64,000 nt of DNA from Branchiostoma floridae (GCF_000003815.2 NC_049990.1:7444770-7508769); one strand, 5' to 3'; positions 32,421-44,581 are shown, numbered from the stretch's first letter. Translations and numbers: made by a program. Notes: generated by a model not told the origin, from the letters alone.

Positions 32421-34662
32421 TTACAGATGGTGACGTAAGAACGTTGTCAAGTCCTGTTCCATCTGTTTCCCGACCTCAAAGTAAAACGGTTTCGATGAGA
32501 AGGACATGATACCGTGGAAGCCTGACGGGTAGCGCGCCAGTCGGACCTGAACTCCCGCCATTTCCAGCCTCCTGGCGTACATGATCCCGTCATCCCTCAG
32601 GACGTCCGTGCCGCAAACAGTGACGTAAGTGTTGGGCAATCCGGACAAGTCGGCGTCTTCTGCCATCAGTGGAGAATAGTAGGGGTTCAGGAGGTCCTTC
32701 ATGTCGTCTGGTAGATCTACACTGACGTCCTCAGGAACCAATCTTGGCACGGAGTCGTCGAGAAAGTGTCGGTCAACGTAAGAGGCAAAGCGGGACTTCT
32801 TTAGCGCAGCCGTGTGGCCGTTGTTTGCAAGAGTGTCGACCAGGGACATGTTGTTGTTGAGATATTTTACCCAGAACCCAATCATCGTCTTAGCTGAAAG
32901 TAGAACGAAGAACCTGTGCCCTCTGACATATGAAGGAGTCTGAAAGTTGAACGCTTGCAGAGCAGGGTAGATTAACGCTTGTAGTTTTAATGGCGGGAAC
33001 TTCTTTTTGTCGTCCTTTCTGAGTCTCAGAGCGACCGCAGCAGCCAGGTTTCCACCAGCGCTGCCCCCTGCCACACCGATTCTTGTTGGGTCGACTCCGT
33101 ACTCACTGGCGTGTTGGAGGAAATGTTGGGTAGCCGTAAGGCAGTCTTCAAACGGAATGGGGAACTTGTGTTCAGGGGCTAGCCGATATCTGAAACAAAC
33201 AAAAACGTAGGACACAAACCTCCGTGAATCGTGTGAGCTAAGGAAAGAAAGAAAGGGAATGAATTTTACCAGGAAGAACTTGATGTTTTTAAAGCCTGTT
33301 TTCATTGACTTTAAGTTGTTCATATCATAACACCAAACACTCAGACAGTGGTACACGAAGACAGTGCTATAATAATCATCGATACTTACTCAACTGACAC
33401 CATCACAGCACCCGTCTGGTTTGCGATGCGTCCGACAAGGGCGTCGCACTGATCTAAAAATGACAAAGAACCAAACTACAAATTGATTTGTGACATGGCG
33501 CTGTTCTTCACTATAACTGATTATGAGGGTCCTACAAAAAACGCAATGCCAGTGGTTTTGTAACAGGCTCACTTTTTGAAGGACCCTCGTACAATATTCT
33601 GTAAAAGGGTTGTTACGTATTGAATTGCTTAACAGTCTCGGAGGAAACTTTTAGATAAACATGATGTGCGAATGCGACAGATACATGTACTGTCATATGA
33701 CTTAGGAGAAATAATTCCCAAACCTACCAATTGAGCCAAACACCCATCCTCCTCCATGAAACCACATCAGGCCGGCCATCTTGCTTCCCGTTTTCTGAGC
33801 TATTGGCTTATAGACTCGAACCTGGACGCCATCGAAGGACGCGTCCGTCACTTCCAGGTTGGGATGTGACGCTTGTGACGGCGGCGGCTGGAGTTTCAGC
33901 ACGCCAAACCCCATCTTCTCATGAACCCATGCCTGTGACGAGTGTAACGATAGGCCAAAGTGGTCAATTTTAGCCTGTGACAGTATTGTGACATCTGTTG
34001 TGAAGTAGACCCAATAAAGGGAGGGGGACCCTAATGTTCCCATCTCAGTCTCACGCACAGACAAGTCAGAGTGGACGCTAACACTGGTGGCAGCGGTGGG
34101 ATTCGAACACACGCCCTTTCGGAATAAAAGGAGGGAGCCCTCATGTTCCCAGATGAATGACCCAAGACTCGAGTCAGATAAGACGTAACTCGAAAATGCA
34201 GAGCATCGGAAGTATTATATCATAATCAGTTGGCCTATTTGTTTGTTTGTCTTGGTGTGTGTCTGGAGTTGTATGGGTAATGCTTAGTTGCAGAATGTGC
34301 GGTGGACGTGGTGTAATAGGATACTTACCTTGGAGAATTGGAAGTATATAAAGCAGATGACCGACTGACGGACGCCACGCGCACTACCCCACGAAGCAAA
34401 AAAAAATATTTCCGATCTGAAATTTGGCTAAACACCTCTTGTGGAAGATTAAAAAATAATCCCTTACTTAAGTTACAGTCCGCGCTGAATGTTGAAATCA
34501 ACTTACCACTAATTTAAATGTTCGCTCGAACCCCTTGAGGATGACGACTTTGTGCGGTTCTGCGACGTCAGGAGGTAGAGACGAGTACAGGTAACCAGAA
34601 AAGACGGCGGCGCCCAAGGTACCGGCAGCGGTCAGCCACGTCACAACCCCGAGAGCGCCCAT
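32421..34662 (-). CDS. AADAC/NCEH1-type microsomal esterase 2
   Basis: Four exons on the minus strand (34507-34662, 33728-33932, 33390-33453, 32421-33189) join in phase to 397 aa. Layout matches esterase 1: hydrophobic signal anchor (about residues 5-24), YLYSSLPPDVAEP, HGGGWVFGS, then the nucleophile loop, TDVLRDDG and SGFHG. The nucleophile loop reads GVAGGSAGGN, with Gly in place of the Asp of GDSAG; the Ser (about residue 185), Asp and His remain, so activity is plausible but altered. Exon 4 is close to esterase 1 even at silent sites, whereas exons 1-3 differ widely (NQTGAVMVSVE against LGTGAVVVSVE). A tRNA-like SINE trace lies in intron 1. Likely an ER lipid or xenobiotic ester hydrolase. 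Confidence 0.9.
34000..34140 (-). repeat. Possible SINE fragment
   Basis: Minus-strand text contains a box B-like GTTCGAATCCCACCGC next to CCACTCTGACTTGTC. No clear box A. It lies in intron 1 of esterase 2. Confidence 0.35.
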
Positions 34663-34704
34663 GCTGTCGTTTTCTGGAAGTGCAGACAGGTAAGGCCGAG
34701 GGGA

Positions 34705-34880
34705 ATAAATTAGCCTCTACCAGACTCCCCAGGTCACTGGAAAAATAGTACTGTAGAAATTGGCCAAATAGACTGAAAACACACCAGAGGAGTTGGTTGG
34801 CTGAGAAGTACATGTACTACCTAAGGTGAAAGGCCAATTTCTACTATTTTTCCAGCCACCAGGGGAGCCTGATAGAGGCT
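34705..34880. mobile_element. Foldback MITE, ~175 bp
   Basis: Left end TAGCCTCTACCAGACTCCCC with CTGGAAAAATAGTA is mirrored at the right by TACTATTTTTCCAGCC and GGGGAGCCTGATAGAGGCTA. The near-palindromic hairpin has about 60-bp arms. It lies upstream of esterase 2. Confidence 0.7.
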
Positions 34881-35034
34881 AGGACTCATGAAATAACAAA
34901 CCAAATACATGCATGGTGCTTTGGTGTAGGTCCAACGCAGTGAAATTGAACACGAAGGTTAGGTTACACCTGAGGACTTGAAGTTTGAACTTGTCAGTCC
35001 TAAAACCTCCCAGAGTTTCGGTGGTAATGTGTAA

Positions 35035-35235
35035 ATTAGTGCACACCCATTAGAGATTGAAAGAGGCCGCTATAAAAAGCTACCTGTCCACGAGAGATTT
35101 TGTAAATATTGCTCAATGAATGCAGTGGAAAATGAAATACATTTCATTAGTCAGTGTCCTCACTACGAGGTTGAAAGAAACCGATTATTCCAACAATTGC
35201 TACAATTTCACCCAGTTTTTTCAACCTAGGACATC
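35035..35235 (+). mobile_element. LINE ORF2 C-terminal fragment
   Basis: The plus-strand frame reads ERFCKYCSMNAVENEIHFIS, then QCPHYEVERNRLFQQLLQF, the zinc-knuckle-like end of ORF2 found also at 46325 and 30572. It is cut at about 35245 by a sequence opening with a hairpin (GCGTTTCGTCGCC...GGCGACGAAACGC). Confidence 0.8.
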
Positions 35236-35250
35236 ACCAAAAGACTACAT

Positions 35251-35283
35251 TTTTGCGTTTCGTCGCCCTCTGGCGACGAAACG
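35251..35283. repeat. Perfect short hairpin
   Basis: GCGTTTCGTCGCC and its exact reverse complement, separated by about 4 nt, flanked by TTTT and AATG. It is similar in design to the 29095-29133 hairpin and may be the end of an inserted element. Confidence 0.7.
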
Positions 35284-38077
35284 CAATGTATTGGGTTTTA
35301 CCTTCAGTGGTTGCTTCGATGCATGGATGGATGCTTGGTGCTTGGTTTGGTTCGACACGACCGCATGCAACTGCTACAACTGTATGTTCGGAAATACCAT
35401 TGCATTGTGGTTTCGGACTTCAATATCCTGGAAAATGGCCATATAACATCTATTCCACAAGATTGCACAAGAAAAAAAATGATTTTATCAAGAAAGCGAC
35501 CGAAAATCGACATAAATAATACTATGTAGTGAGTTTAAAGCATAATGTACACTCAACTGTAATACACGTGACAAGTTAGCTCAATCGGTAAAGTCATGCG
35601 CCTTCGAATCCGCCTTCGAAACCGAGAGTGGATTTTTTTCTTTTTAAATATTGAAGATAATATATAAATATTCTATTTATTTATTGATATTATATTTTTA
35701 TATATCATTTTTTATTTATTCTAGTATTCATTTCATATATGGAAGGCCTTTGTCTTATGAACAGGACTTCATAGATTCCAAACCCGGCATTCGAAATTTT
35801 CTGTTCATGGTAATGGAAATACCGTGCAGCGGCTCCTATGCGCGGTAAGATGATTCTCGCAAAACACTCGCCACTTAACTACTATTCATGATGTAAACAG
35901 AGGCTATTGATGTTGTTTGCATGAAACTCCATCAAAAACAGCGATCCTTTCTTACAGTAGCAAATGCTCCATTGTTCAGTATCGACTTCATTCAGAAGTT
36001 TTCAGACAACACGGATGTGGAAAGTCACACCGCTCGACACAAAAGTATGGAAATTTTCATGAATATTAGCAAAATTATCCAGGAAAACAAGGAAGAAATG
36101 TTGTAAATGCGGAAACCAGTATAATAGAGATGAGGTAGCTGTTAATTGGTTTGGATATTTGTTTGACATTTGGTAGTCAATTTAGATAGAATCTTGTCAC
36201 AGTGCTGATGGTGCTTTTTCAAGTGTACATAAGTACCTGAGTATATTGATAGATTTTATAATGAACTTATTGTGCATTTAAAATAAAGTTGTAAGCCAAG
36301 ACCAGCTATTAAACAGTACTCCTTTCCAAAACAACAATTTTTCTTATAGACGCAACAGCCCTTGAGTGACTTTTTCTAACAGATTTTACTTCAAGAAAAA
36401 GACAGTTCACACTCATAAACGTAGACGAAACGCCAGCTTTTTTTAAAAGCACTTGTTTTACTGAAGTCACAAAACCCACTTACTCTGCAGTGTGTGGGAC
36501 AGTTCATTAACCACTGCCTTCTAAGAAGAAGTCAAATCCAATAATAAGATGAAACTTCAGTTGATTAGACATTAGTGCTATGTACTACATTGTATTTTTT
36601 TTGTTTCCCTCGAGAATGTTCCTGCAATTAGCCTCCGGGCATGATTTTGCTGTTACTGCCAAGGTAATGGACTTTGATCCATTGACGCTATGCATTTACC
36701 CATAACTGGGTCAAAGATCAAATGGGTCTTCTGGCTAGTTCTTTGTGAAACAACCTGTTGCAGTGTTGGGGATTGGTCTACACACGTGCGCAAAGACGAC
36801 CTGACGGCCTAACTAGTCCTTACTCCGAAGTTGTAACTTTATGTAGCAAATTTTGAAAACAATAGCCGAGTCAAACTTACCTGCAAAGCTGCCGAGCGTT
36901 CTGGACTATGTGGGGGAAAATACCGTGCCAACAATCCTGACCAATCAGAGCTGGTACACCAACCATTACATTACATTAGCCGCGCCGACAGGCGGACTTA
37001 ATGCGCACTGCAGATATGAGGTCGCACGGTCCAAAGCAGTGTCAAGGTGGTCAATTGGACAGTTTTCTTGGCCCTTGGGAAAGTCATGTACCTGGTACAT
37101 CTGCTTGGAGATTACAATAAACCTACACCACATGTTTTGCCTTTCATGGATGATAACTCAAGTGCAGGTATGTAGACACCAGAAATACCTACACAGCTTC
37201 AATTATTTCAAGCACTGTTGACTTACACTTTCAGCTAGTATTCCAAGTCGTATGCAGACATAAACATTAACGTAGTCGTTAATAGGTAATATGTCCTTCA
37301 ATACAAGTTACTTTTCACCGGTTCAAGCACCGATTGCAATCAGCACTGGTACTGAAGTCATCATAAAGGAGCATCAGGACTGCATTATAATGTCGATCCT
37401 GATCCAAAGGCTGCAGTAATACATTCTACCATTACAAGGCGCTTTTGATCCATGGTAATTTTTACATATGTCTCCTAAGTCAGTCAGTAATGACAAGAAA
37501 TCTGAGCAGATTTCAGGGGAAATAATTTATTGTCTTTCATCAGGAGGTAGGTCGTCTTGTTTAAGGAGATTGCAAAACAAAATTTAGCCCATCTAGTGGC
37601 TCCCCCGGGCTTCCCATTTTACAGTATTTTGAAAGGAACATTGAATCTATTGACAAACAGGAAAAAAATCTTCCTGGCATGTTTGACCAATTGCTGACTA
37701 CATGTATCCACAAGATCTTGTGTTAATGAGATCACATGTCTGTAACTCTCGCAAGATTTCGTTCTGAAGTGATTGGTCATCAGTATTGATCCTGAAGAAG
37801 GCGACAGTTGTCGTGTGTACTTTTGTGTTGGAAGAAAGTTTAGCATTGTACTATGATTGCTACCAACACAAATCGCCTTCCATGATAATTTAGGTCTTCT
37901 TGTTTCTTGTTTTGTTGAAATAAGACACAAGACAATGACAAGAACTAAAATGCTCTGTTCATCTGATGGATAAAATTGGCATCATACCAGTTGGAACCTA
38001 ACTAAATCCCCAATCTTTCCTGTCCAATTCTTAACCATTACTACCACAGCATACAAGTCTTCTTACTGGAGAATACA

Positions 38078-41000
38078 CTATTGCCTTGGTTCAGTCACAC
38101 TGGCAGTGTCCACTATCCCCTCCTTCTTCACCAACTTCTCCTGCCTTTTCTTTAGAACTCTCTCCCACCAACCAAACCCCCAGAAGTGCTCCTCTGTGAA
38201 TTTTGGGGGGTCCCTTTCGTTCATGGTCCTCCTTTTCTTGTCCATCAGTTCTTTCTTCATGACATCCCTGCTCCAGGTGGTGTAGCTGGCTTCCTGCTCC
38301 CAGTCTCCCCAGTCATTCTTCATCATGGGGGTGAGAGGCACCGCCTTGTCTGCCACCGGGTTTGCTTCCAGTTCCCGCTGTCGTCTCAGCTGGGACATCT
38401 CCTTCCGGCGGTTGTTACTCTGCGTGCGCTCAGAGTCGGTCCCAACGTATGGCACGAACTCCTGAGAGAGAGAAAGAGAACTGGTTTATTTAAATGTACA
38501 CAATGTCAAGTACAAGATGGTAGTCCGAAGACTAAATTGCCTGGTACAATGTACAAAAGAGATCTGTCTAATGGAATGTCCTGCGTAAGTGCATTAATAA
38601 AGTCAAGTCAATCTAATAAAAATCATCACAATTCACACTTAATTAACTGTACAACTTAAAAGTCTTGATCTACACACCAACACATATATATATCAGAAAT
38701 AAAATCGATCTCACTTCAATCCAAAGTAGCACTATTGAGAAAGATTGACACAGAAAATATCATTGCTAAATTGGTAAATGGGGGAAACTGATAGGTTATA
38801 TTTAATTTGATAGGTCTTTATACTGCAACAGAATTTGGGTGTAAATTCTAGAACTTCATTTTTCATTACGGTCACTTTGTTTTACTTATCAGTTCTATAG
38901 TTTCTCACTTGTGTCTTTCTGGTTTTGATTTACATGCCATGCATGTATTTGTATGAGTTTCCTTTTCTTTGAAAATCAATAAAAATTATCTAAAAAGAAA
39001 GGTTAACACCTGATAATCATTACAATTCACACTTAAATAACTGTACAATCTGAAAGTGTGGATCTACACAAACTCATAACACATATATATATCAGAAATA
39101 AAATCGATCTCATTTCAATCCAAAATAGAACTATTGAGAAAGATTGACACCTGTGGACAGTGCTGACCAGCCTGGTAGCCGCGGCTCTGCATCTCGTTGA
39201 GCCGTGAGATGGCCCGGCGGAAGGAGAAGATCTCGTCTCGACCGGAGATCATGGGGATGTGTCGGGCATCCATCCCCTTCAACAGCTTCATGTCGAACGC
39301 CATCTCTCCTATCATCTCCATCTCCATGGCCTGTGCCTCCTCACCGTCACCCTCCGACGGGATCAGGAGAAACAGGTTCTCTGCTCTCGCCTCTGCCGTG
39401 CAGAAGATCTTGGTCCTCGTTTCGTACGCGGCATCGATGAAGCTCAGGAACCGACGCGCCTCGTTCTTCTGGTAGATGGTCATCTGCGGGATGTGGTCGA
39501 CGAATATCGTGCTGTAGTTGTTGCAGATCGTGAGGTAGTCGGCCGGTCCGAGGGGAGAGCGACAGAGTTCTGAGAACGTGAAGCGAGCCACGCCTGTGCG
39601 GGTTGAGATGGGGATCTCCACCTGTCTCCCGTAGACTGTTACACTCGACGGCGTCACGTTTTCTGTACCAACGGCAGCCTTAAATGCCTGGTCGAGCAAG
39701 TCTTCATTCAGGGGGGATATGGGATAATAGTAGGCCTGCTGTCCTGCAGACTGGACCAGCCGATAATCCTTCTCCGAGTCGATGTGTACAATCTCACAGC
39801 TCTTGCTAAGGAGTCTACCTAGGTTGGACTGGCGGTCCTTTGACTGATTTTCTAGACTGAACGACGAGGCTCCAAGATTGTGTGGGTCCCTGTTGGAGGT
39901 AGCGACAATGACGGCACCGTCCGCGACCATGTGAGCGAACAGGCCCTCCAGAAGCGCTGATGTCCCGTAATCGCTGAACTGCATTTCGTCGAAGCAGATC
40001 AGCCAGGCGTCACCGAGTAGCTGCCGAGCGATGGTCTGGATGGGTCCGTCCTGGTCCAGCTCCGTCCCGTCCGTGCAGAGGCTCCACCTGTTGATCTCTG
40101 AGTATAAGTGCAGCATGAAGGACTGGAAGTGGACACGCTTCTTGGCCTCCGTGGGTGCGGAGGCGTAGAAGAGGTCAAGTAGAGCCGTTTTACCACACCC
40201 CACCTCCCCGTGAAGGTAGAGGCCCGGGGGTGGTTTGAATAGGGGAGGGGGTTCGGTAGATTCAGGACTGTCTTCTGATGACTTGGTGCTGTCTGTTTCC
40301 CTCTCACTTGTGTCACCTGTAAAGGAAATTCAGAAGACGATGTCTTTGATGTCTGTGCTCATTATTCTATGGTATGGCAATGTTTTCAGTGTCGTGCAAA
40401 TTTGAACTGTTCATATTTGTAATTTTTAACTCTTTTGTAAGTAAAAAGTTTCTGTTGCAAGACTTTAAGGTTTTACAGGAAAATAAAGCATTCATTCATA
40501 ACTGATGACTTGATTATCACCTTGTAATTTATCAGGCTCGGGCGGTTGATAGTCCTTCAGTCTGTCGTAAAGGCCCTGCATTCTGGCCACAACCGCCTGC
40601 TGATGGTCATCAGGTAAGAGGTGCTGGTGCTGGAGGGCCTTGGCGTAGGCTTGCAGGGGGCCTGATGACAGCAGGCGACAATGACCTGAACATGGGAAGA
40701 TATTAAAAACTGTTGGTTCAAGATTTAGAGCTGCAAGGAAGAGTTAATGATACATGTGCCTTGGAAATATGTTTCTCATATTCATAAGATCTCTCATGTA
40801 GATTGGTGATGCATTAAACAAGAATTAAAAAAACTTCTTGTATTTACATGTAGCTATCTAATGTTTGACATCTACATCTACCTAATACTTACAAAACCCT
40901 GCATAACGTTTGGGAATAAACTCAGGCCTTGCCTTTGTGTGGCCAGTGGTAGTGGTGCGATAAAAATTCTTGCAAACAAACAAAAAAGTGGTGCGTAGGG

Positions 41001-41650
41001 ATGAAAAAAAAATGATAGAGGTGATAATATACAATGTCACAGTGGATTGTATTGCCACACACTGCACAGCCATCTACAAGAAAGTTGTAAATTGACATTA
41101 TTGTTATTCTTAATGTCAATATGGAAGGTATCATCCTTCATAATCCAGTTCTCCTAAAAATGAAGGGTGTCAGCACCAGGAGACACGACCCAAGTGACAT
41201 AACGACAGTTCTATAGCCAGTATAGGAGAAATATACAAACATATTACGTAATATATGATTTTTCAATGTGACTTAAATCACTTTGCGTTTTGACCTGTGT
41301 TGCAGACAACGTTTAGTCTTTGCCCATTTTTTTTTTTTTGACCATTAAAAATAATTTGTGTCATTTGTTGCCAGATCAAGAAAACTAGGTCACCATAAAT
41401 TACTCCTCATTCCCACAAGCGATACAGTGTGCACGTGTGGTTCAGTAACGCTGCATAATTCTTAAACTGTCGGGAATCACCTTATGCCAATAACCTACAC
41501 AATTATCTGTTAGAAACTAATAATTTGCGACAAATTATCTCACTGATCATGGGATTGTGTAAGCGGGAACTTACCGGAAAAATAGAGCAGCAGATCACGG
41601 CGTCCCCTCACCAAGTTCGGGACGCTCTGTCCCAAAACTCTACAAAACAT
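38078..41650 (-). CDS. AFG1-type mitochondrial AAA+ ATPase, divergent
   Basis: Four exons on the minus strand (41575-41650, 40521-40685, 39151-40316, 38078-38461) join in phase to 596 aa. AFG1/AFG1L (LACE1) proteins sit at the inner mitochondrial membrane and help in protein quality control. Walker A is GEVGCGKT (about residues 117-124), Walker B LICFDEMQ, sensor 1 VIVATSNRDPHNL. The family sequences KKRVHFQSFMLHLY, FTFSELCRSPLGPADYL and EIFSFRRAISRLNEMQS match human AFG1L in order. The Arg-rich start (VRGRRDLLLYF) suits mitochondrial targeting; an upstream in-frame ATG at 41770 is an alternative. Unlike AFG1L (481 aa), it has FDEMQ rather than FDEFQ and about 125 extra residues at the end (HFWGFGWWERVLKKRQEKL). 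Probably a paralogue rather than the strict AFG1L orthologue. Confidence 0.88.
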
Positions 41651-42443
41651 GGCTCTTGAAACCCTGAGTTTAACACAGCTGTTAAAGAGAGTGGTCAGGT
41701 TGGTTAAAGATTTGTTCTCCAATGCAGCATTCACGAGATCTTTACTGTGCCTGCGATTTTTACACAACACAGTGACCTCCAGGGCTGTCGTCTGCTATTA
41801 TATAACAATCACTTCCGGGTCACCAAAACTCCCAGGATGCACCGCATAGGTAAAAGTTTTGAGACTTCGTGCCACGCCATGGACAAGTTTGCGATGAAAA
41901 AAACGTACATTTTTTTCAGGATGAGTCATAAAACGTACAAATTTCAAGATGCTGCTTGTGGAGAAAGACTAATTTAATCGCATTGCGTACTGTAACTTTG
42001 GAAAACTTCTAACGTTCGAAAATGATAATGAGGGGTTCAAGGAACCTAAACTTTCAAGTCTCAATAATGACGTCTTGCATGCTTCTCAAGTTTAGAAAGT
42101 TATTTTTGTACTTTTCGAATGTGTTGTTAGCTGGATGGGTGACTATATTTACTCCATAAAAGTGCCGCATGTCAATATAAAACATTTTCGGTAGATTACT
42201 AGTAACTTTGGCATTGTCAGTTGAGACAATCGAGAAAATGTTACTTGGCGGAAATCGCGCGAATAATTGGACAGTTTGCGTTTAGTTTTGACACGTAAGT
42301 TTGACATTGGCGAGAATGATTATTTCATAATCAATATTTCTCTTCTGAGTTATTTGAGCTGTAAAACAATTGGCTTACCTGTGCAATGTTTACATGAATG
42401 AAGATCAGTGGGTTCTGCAACCATGTGTAACGTTTTGCTCTTA

Positions 42444-42968
42444 GGCCACAGCAAGTAAATTTTATGGATGACATCCGCGCGCTCATTAATTTTCGCCTGA
42501 TTTCAGAAAAAAAAAACAAGAATTTTTTTCTTCCCTGGAGATGGTCAACATGACAAGAAAGTACCAAAATGGGACAGTATGTTGTGTTTTAGCCTAATGA
42601 TTGTACTGGTAGAAGTCACACTAGCGAAGTAGCCATGTCTGTAGTTATAGAAGTGAAACCAGCTGAATAGCTGTAAAAGTGGCGCCACTATGGAAGTCAT
42701 GAGTGTAGCTGGCAACTTGGTAAGTAATACCAGTCTACCACAATAGTGTCACTTTAACAACACTAGTTCACTTCTTGAATACAGGAATGAATGATTTGTT
42801 GTCAGTGCTACCATGTTTTGTCACTTAAATTCTTGTTACGATGTTTATGGTGTCTATTTTGAAAATTTAGCCATCTTTTTTTTTACCCATCTTGTTTTTT
42901 TTTCGCCCTATCTCATTATTTTTGCAGTCTGCAGAGGATGTCATCCATAAAATTTACTTGCTGTGGCC
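42444..42968 (+). mobile_element. TWA-target TIR element, copy 1
   Basis: Inverted ends GGCCACAGCAAGTAAATTTT then ATGGATGACATC, flanked by TTA on both sides. 525 bp, non-coding; a PIF/Harbinger-like non-autonomous element by target and GGCC start. Copy 2 lies inverted 1.1 kb away. Confidence 0.85.
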
Positions 42969-43069
42969 TTAGTCAATAGATCAGCATTTTCTCTATAGTG
43001 GCCACCTGTCTATAGTGGCCACATTTGTCTCATTGGACGGGAAAGAAAAGTGCTGTATTTTCTCCCGAG

Positions 43070-43640
43070 CAAATGTAGGTGTTTCTAGTGTTGTTTTGTA
43101 TTTTTTTGCCATTTTCAGGCTAAAAATATATCGTTTCGGGTCCTGTGCCTTTGTATGAAAACCAAATGACCTGATATTTGCTATGAGGATGTGTAGAGTA
43201 TGCGCCCGCGGGACTCTATTCAAACTTATAGTGTACATGACTTAAAGATTGTCAAATTCGAGATATTTTGCCATTTTTTACCAAAAATGTACATTTTGGG
43301 TTTCTTTTGCATGAAAAAGCCAACTGAGCTGAGATTTGGTATAGGGATTACTTTAACATTAGAAATGGAAAATAGGTCACATAGGCCAGTCCATCTTGCA
43401 TACACAGGGGTGTACCGGAAGAGTCCATTCTTGTATGGGGGTAACTTTAAAACTAACTGTGGTGGGATGATGTTTTGGGAACTGGATTGTTACATTTGGG
43501 GCTGCTATTTGCATTCTTCGTGTCATCAGGCGACAGCCACGTTTAGGATGTGGAATCCCAGCCGTGGCTATAATTTCTTTCAAGCCATCAACCAACACGA
43601 ATGTTGTGGTGCATCTTTTTTTTAATGAAGAAAGCAGTGA
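43070..43640 (+). repeat. Dispersed copy of the 165-bp family with flanking unit
   Basis: About two diverged units (AACCAAATGACCTGATATTTG, ATTTTTTACCAAAAATGTAC) related to 29140-30060. A segment with GGAAGAGTCCATTCTTG and TTTTGGGAACTGGA follows that recurs near 47520-47650. Confidence 0.6.
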
Positions 43641-44047
43641 TGTTGTCTGTATTTGCTCCATATCAAGTTGTATAGGCAAGCGACAGCATTTTTACATTTC
43701 AATGAAAACGGGGAAGAAACGATTGTGGACATTTTCGACCGAGTATTTGACAGTTTCCCCCAGATGTCGCATCCGATTGATCTAATGCAAACATCGAAAA
43801 TCCTTAATGAGGTACGCCAGCCCGCGGCCGCTTGCAACACAATATTTCAACAAATGTCCACAAAACTGGTTTTACTAGCACCCCAGTGACCCTAATTATA
43901 AGGTATTCATTCGCCTGGCTACTTTGTAAATCCAGCTGGCAACAAAACTCAAAAGGTACGTTTTCGCCCAAGTTTTACATGTTATGACTAGGCCTGTTAG
44001 TGAATGTCAAATGGAAATGTATTTTTGTACCACCTTTGTTTGGTTTA

Positions 44048-44581
44048 GGCCACAGCAAATAAATTTTATGGATGACATCCTCTGCAGACGGCAAAAATAG
44101 TGAGATAGGGCGAAAAAAATCAAGATGGGTAAAAAAAAGGTGGATAAATTGTCCAAATATACGCACTAAACAGTAAACGTAAGAAAAATTAAAGCGACGA
44201 AACATGGTATCACAGCCTACGAGGCATTCATTTCTGTATTCAAGACGTGTACTTAAGTACTTGTGTAGTAAAGGTGACACTAGTGTGGTAGACTGGTATC
44301 ACTTACCAACATGGCAACAACACTCATGGCGTCCATATTGGGCCACTTTCACAACTGTCTATTACTAAATTTTTAGTTTCACTTCTATAACTACAGTCAT
44401 GGCTACCTAGGTAGTGTCACTTCTACAAGTACAACCATTAGCCTACAACACAACATATTTGCCCATATTGGTAATGTCTCGTGATGTTGGGTATATCCGA
44501 AGAATAAATTTTTTTCTCCTGAAATCAGGCGAAAATTAATGCGCCCACTGATGTCATCCATAAAATTTACTTGCTGTGGCC
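44048..44581 (-). mobile_element. TWA-target TIR element, copy 2
   Basis: Same 33-bp termini as copy 1, flanked by TTA (left) and TAA (right), 534 bp. Internal landmarks (CCTCTGCAGA..., ATAGGGCGAAAAAA, GGCGAAAATTAATG) run opposite to copy 1, so the two copies form an inverted pair. Confidence 0.85.

Larger units (their letters stand above)
34663..38077. other. Intergenic region, repeat-rich, no gene seen
   Basis: 5' flank of esterase 2 (with an inverted pair near 34700-34880: TAGCCTCTACCAGACTCCCC and its partner), a LINE fragment, a hairpin, a tRNA-like trace at about 35577-35635, AT-rich DNA at 35640-35720, a LINE tail at 36625-36655 (CAATTAGCCTCCGGGCATG), and unannotated DNA. The frame at 36853-37221 shows no recognisable domain. 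Confidence 0.5.

Noticed and set aside
35577-35635. tRNA-like sequence (TTAGCTCAATCGGTAAAG)
   Set aside because: Only a box A-like part is convincing; the remainder does not fold as a tRNA.
36853-37221. 122-codon frame with Met start
   Set aside because: No domain, no paralogue in the window, and a Cys/Trp/His-rich end typical of random sequence.
39197-39573. Plus-strand frames opposite the AFG1-type exon
   Set aside because: Antisense shadows of a well-supported AAA+ exon.
43653-43889. 79-codon frame (IVDIFDRVFDSFPQM)
   Set aside because: Looks protein-like in part, but there is no splice partner or known motif; possibly a scrap of a mobile element.
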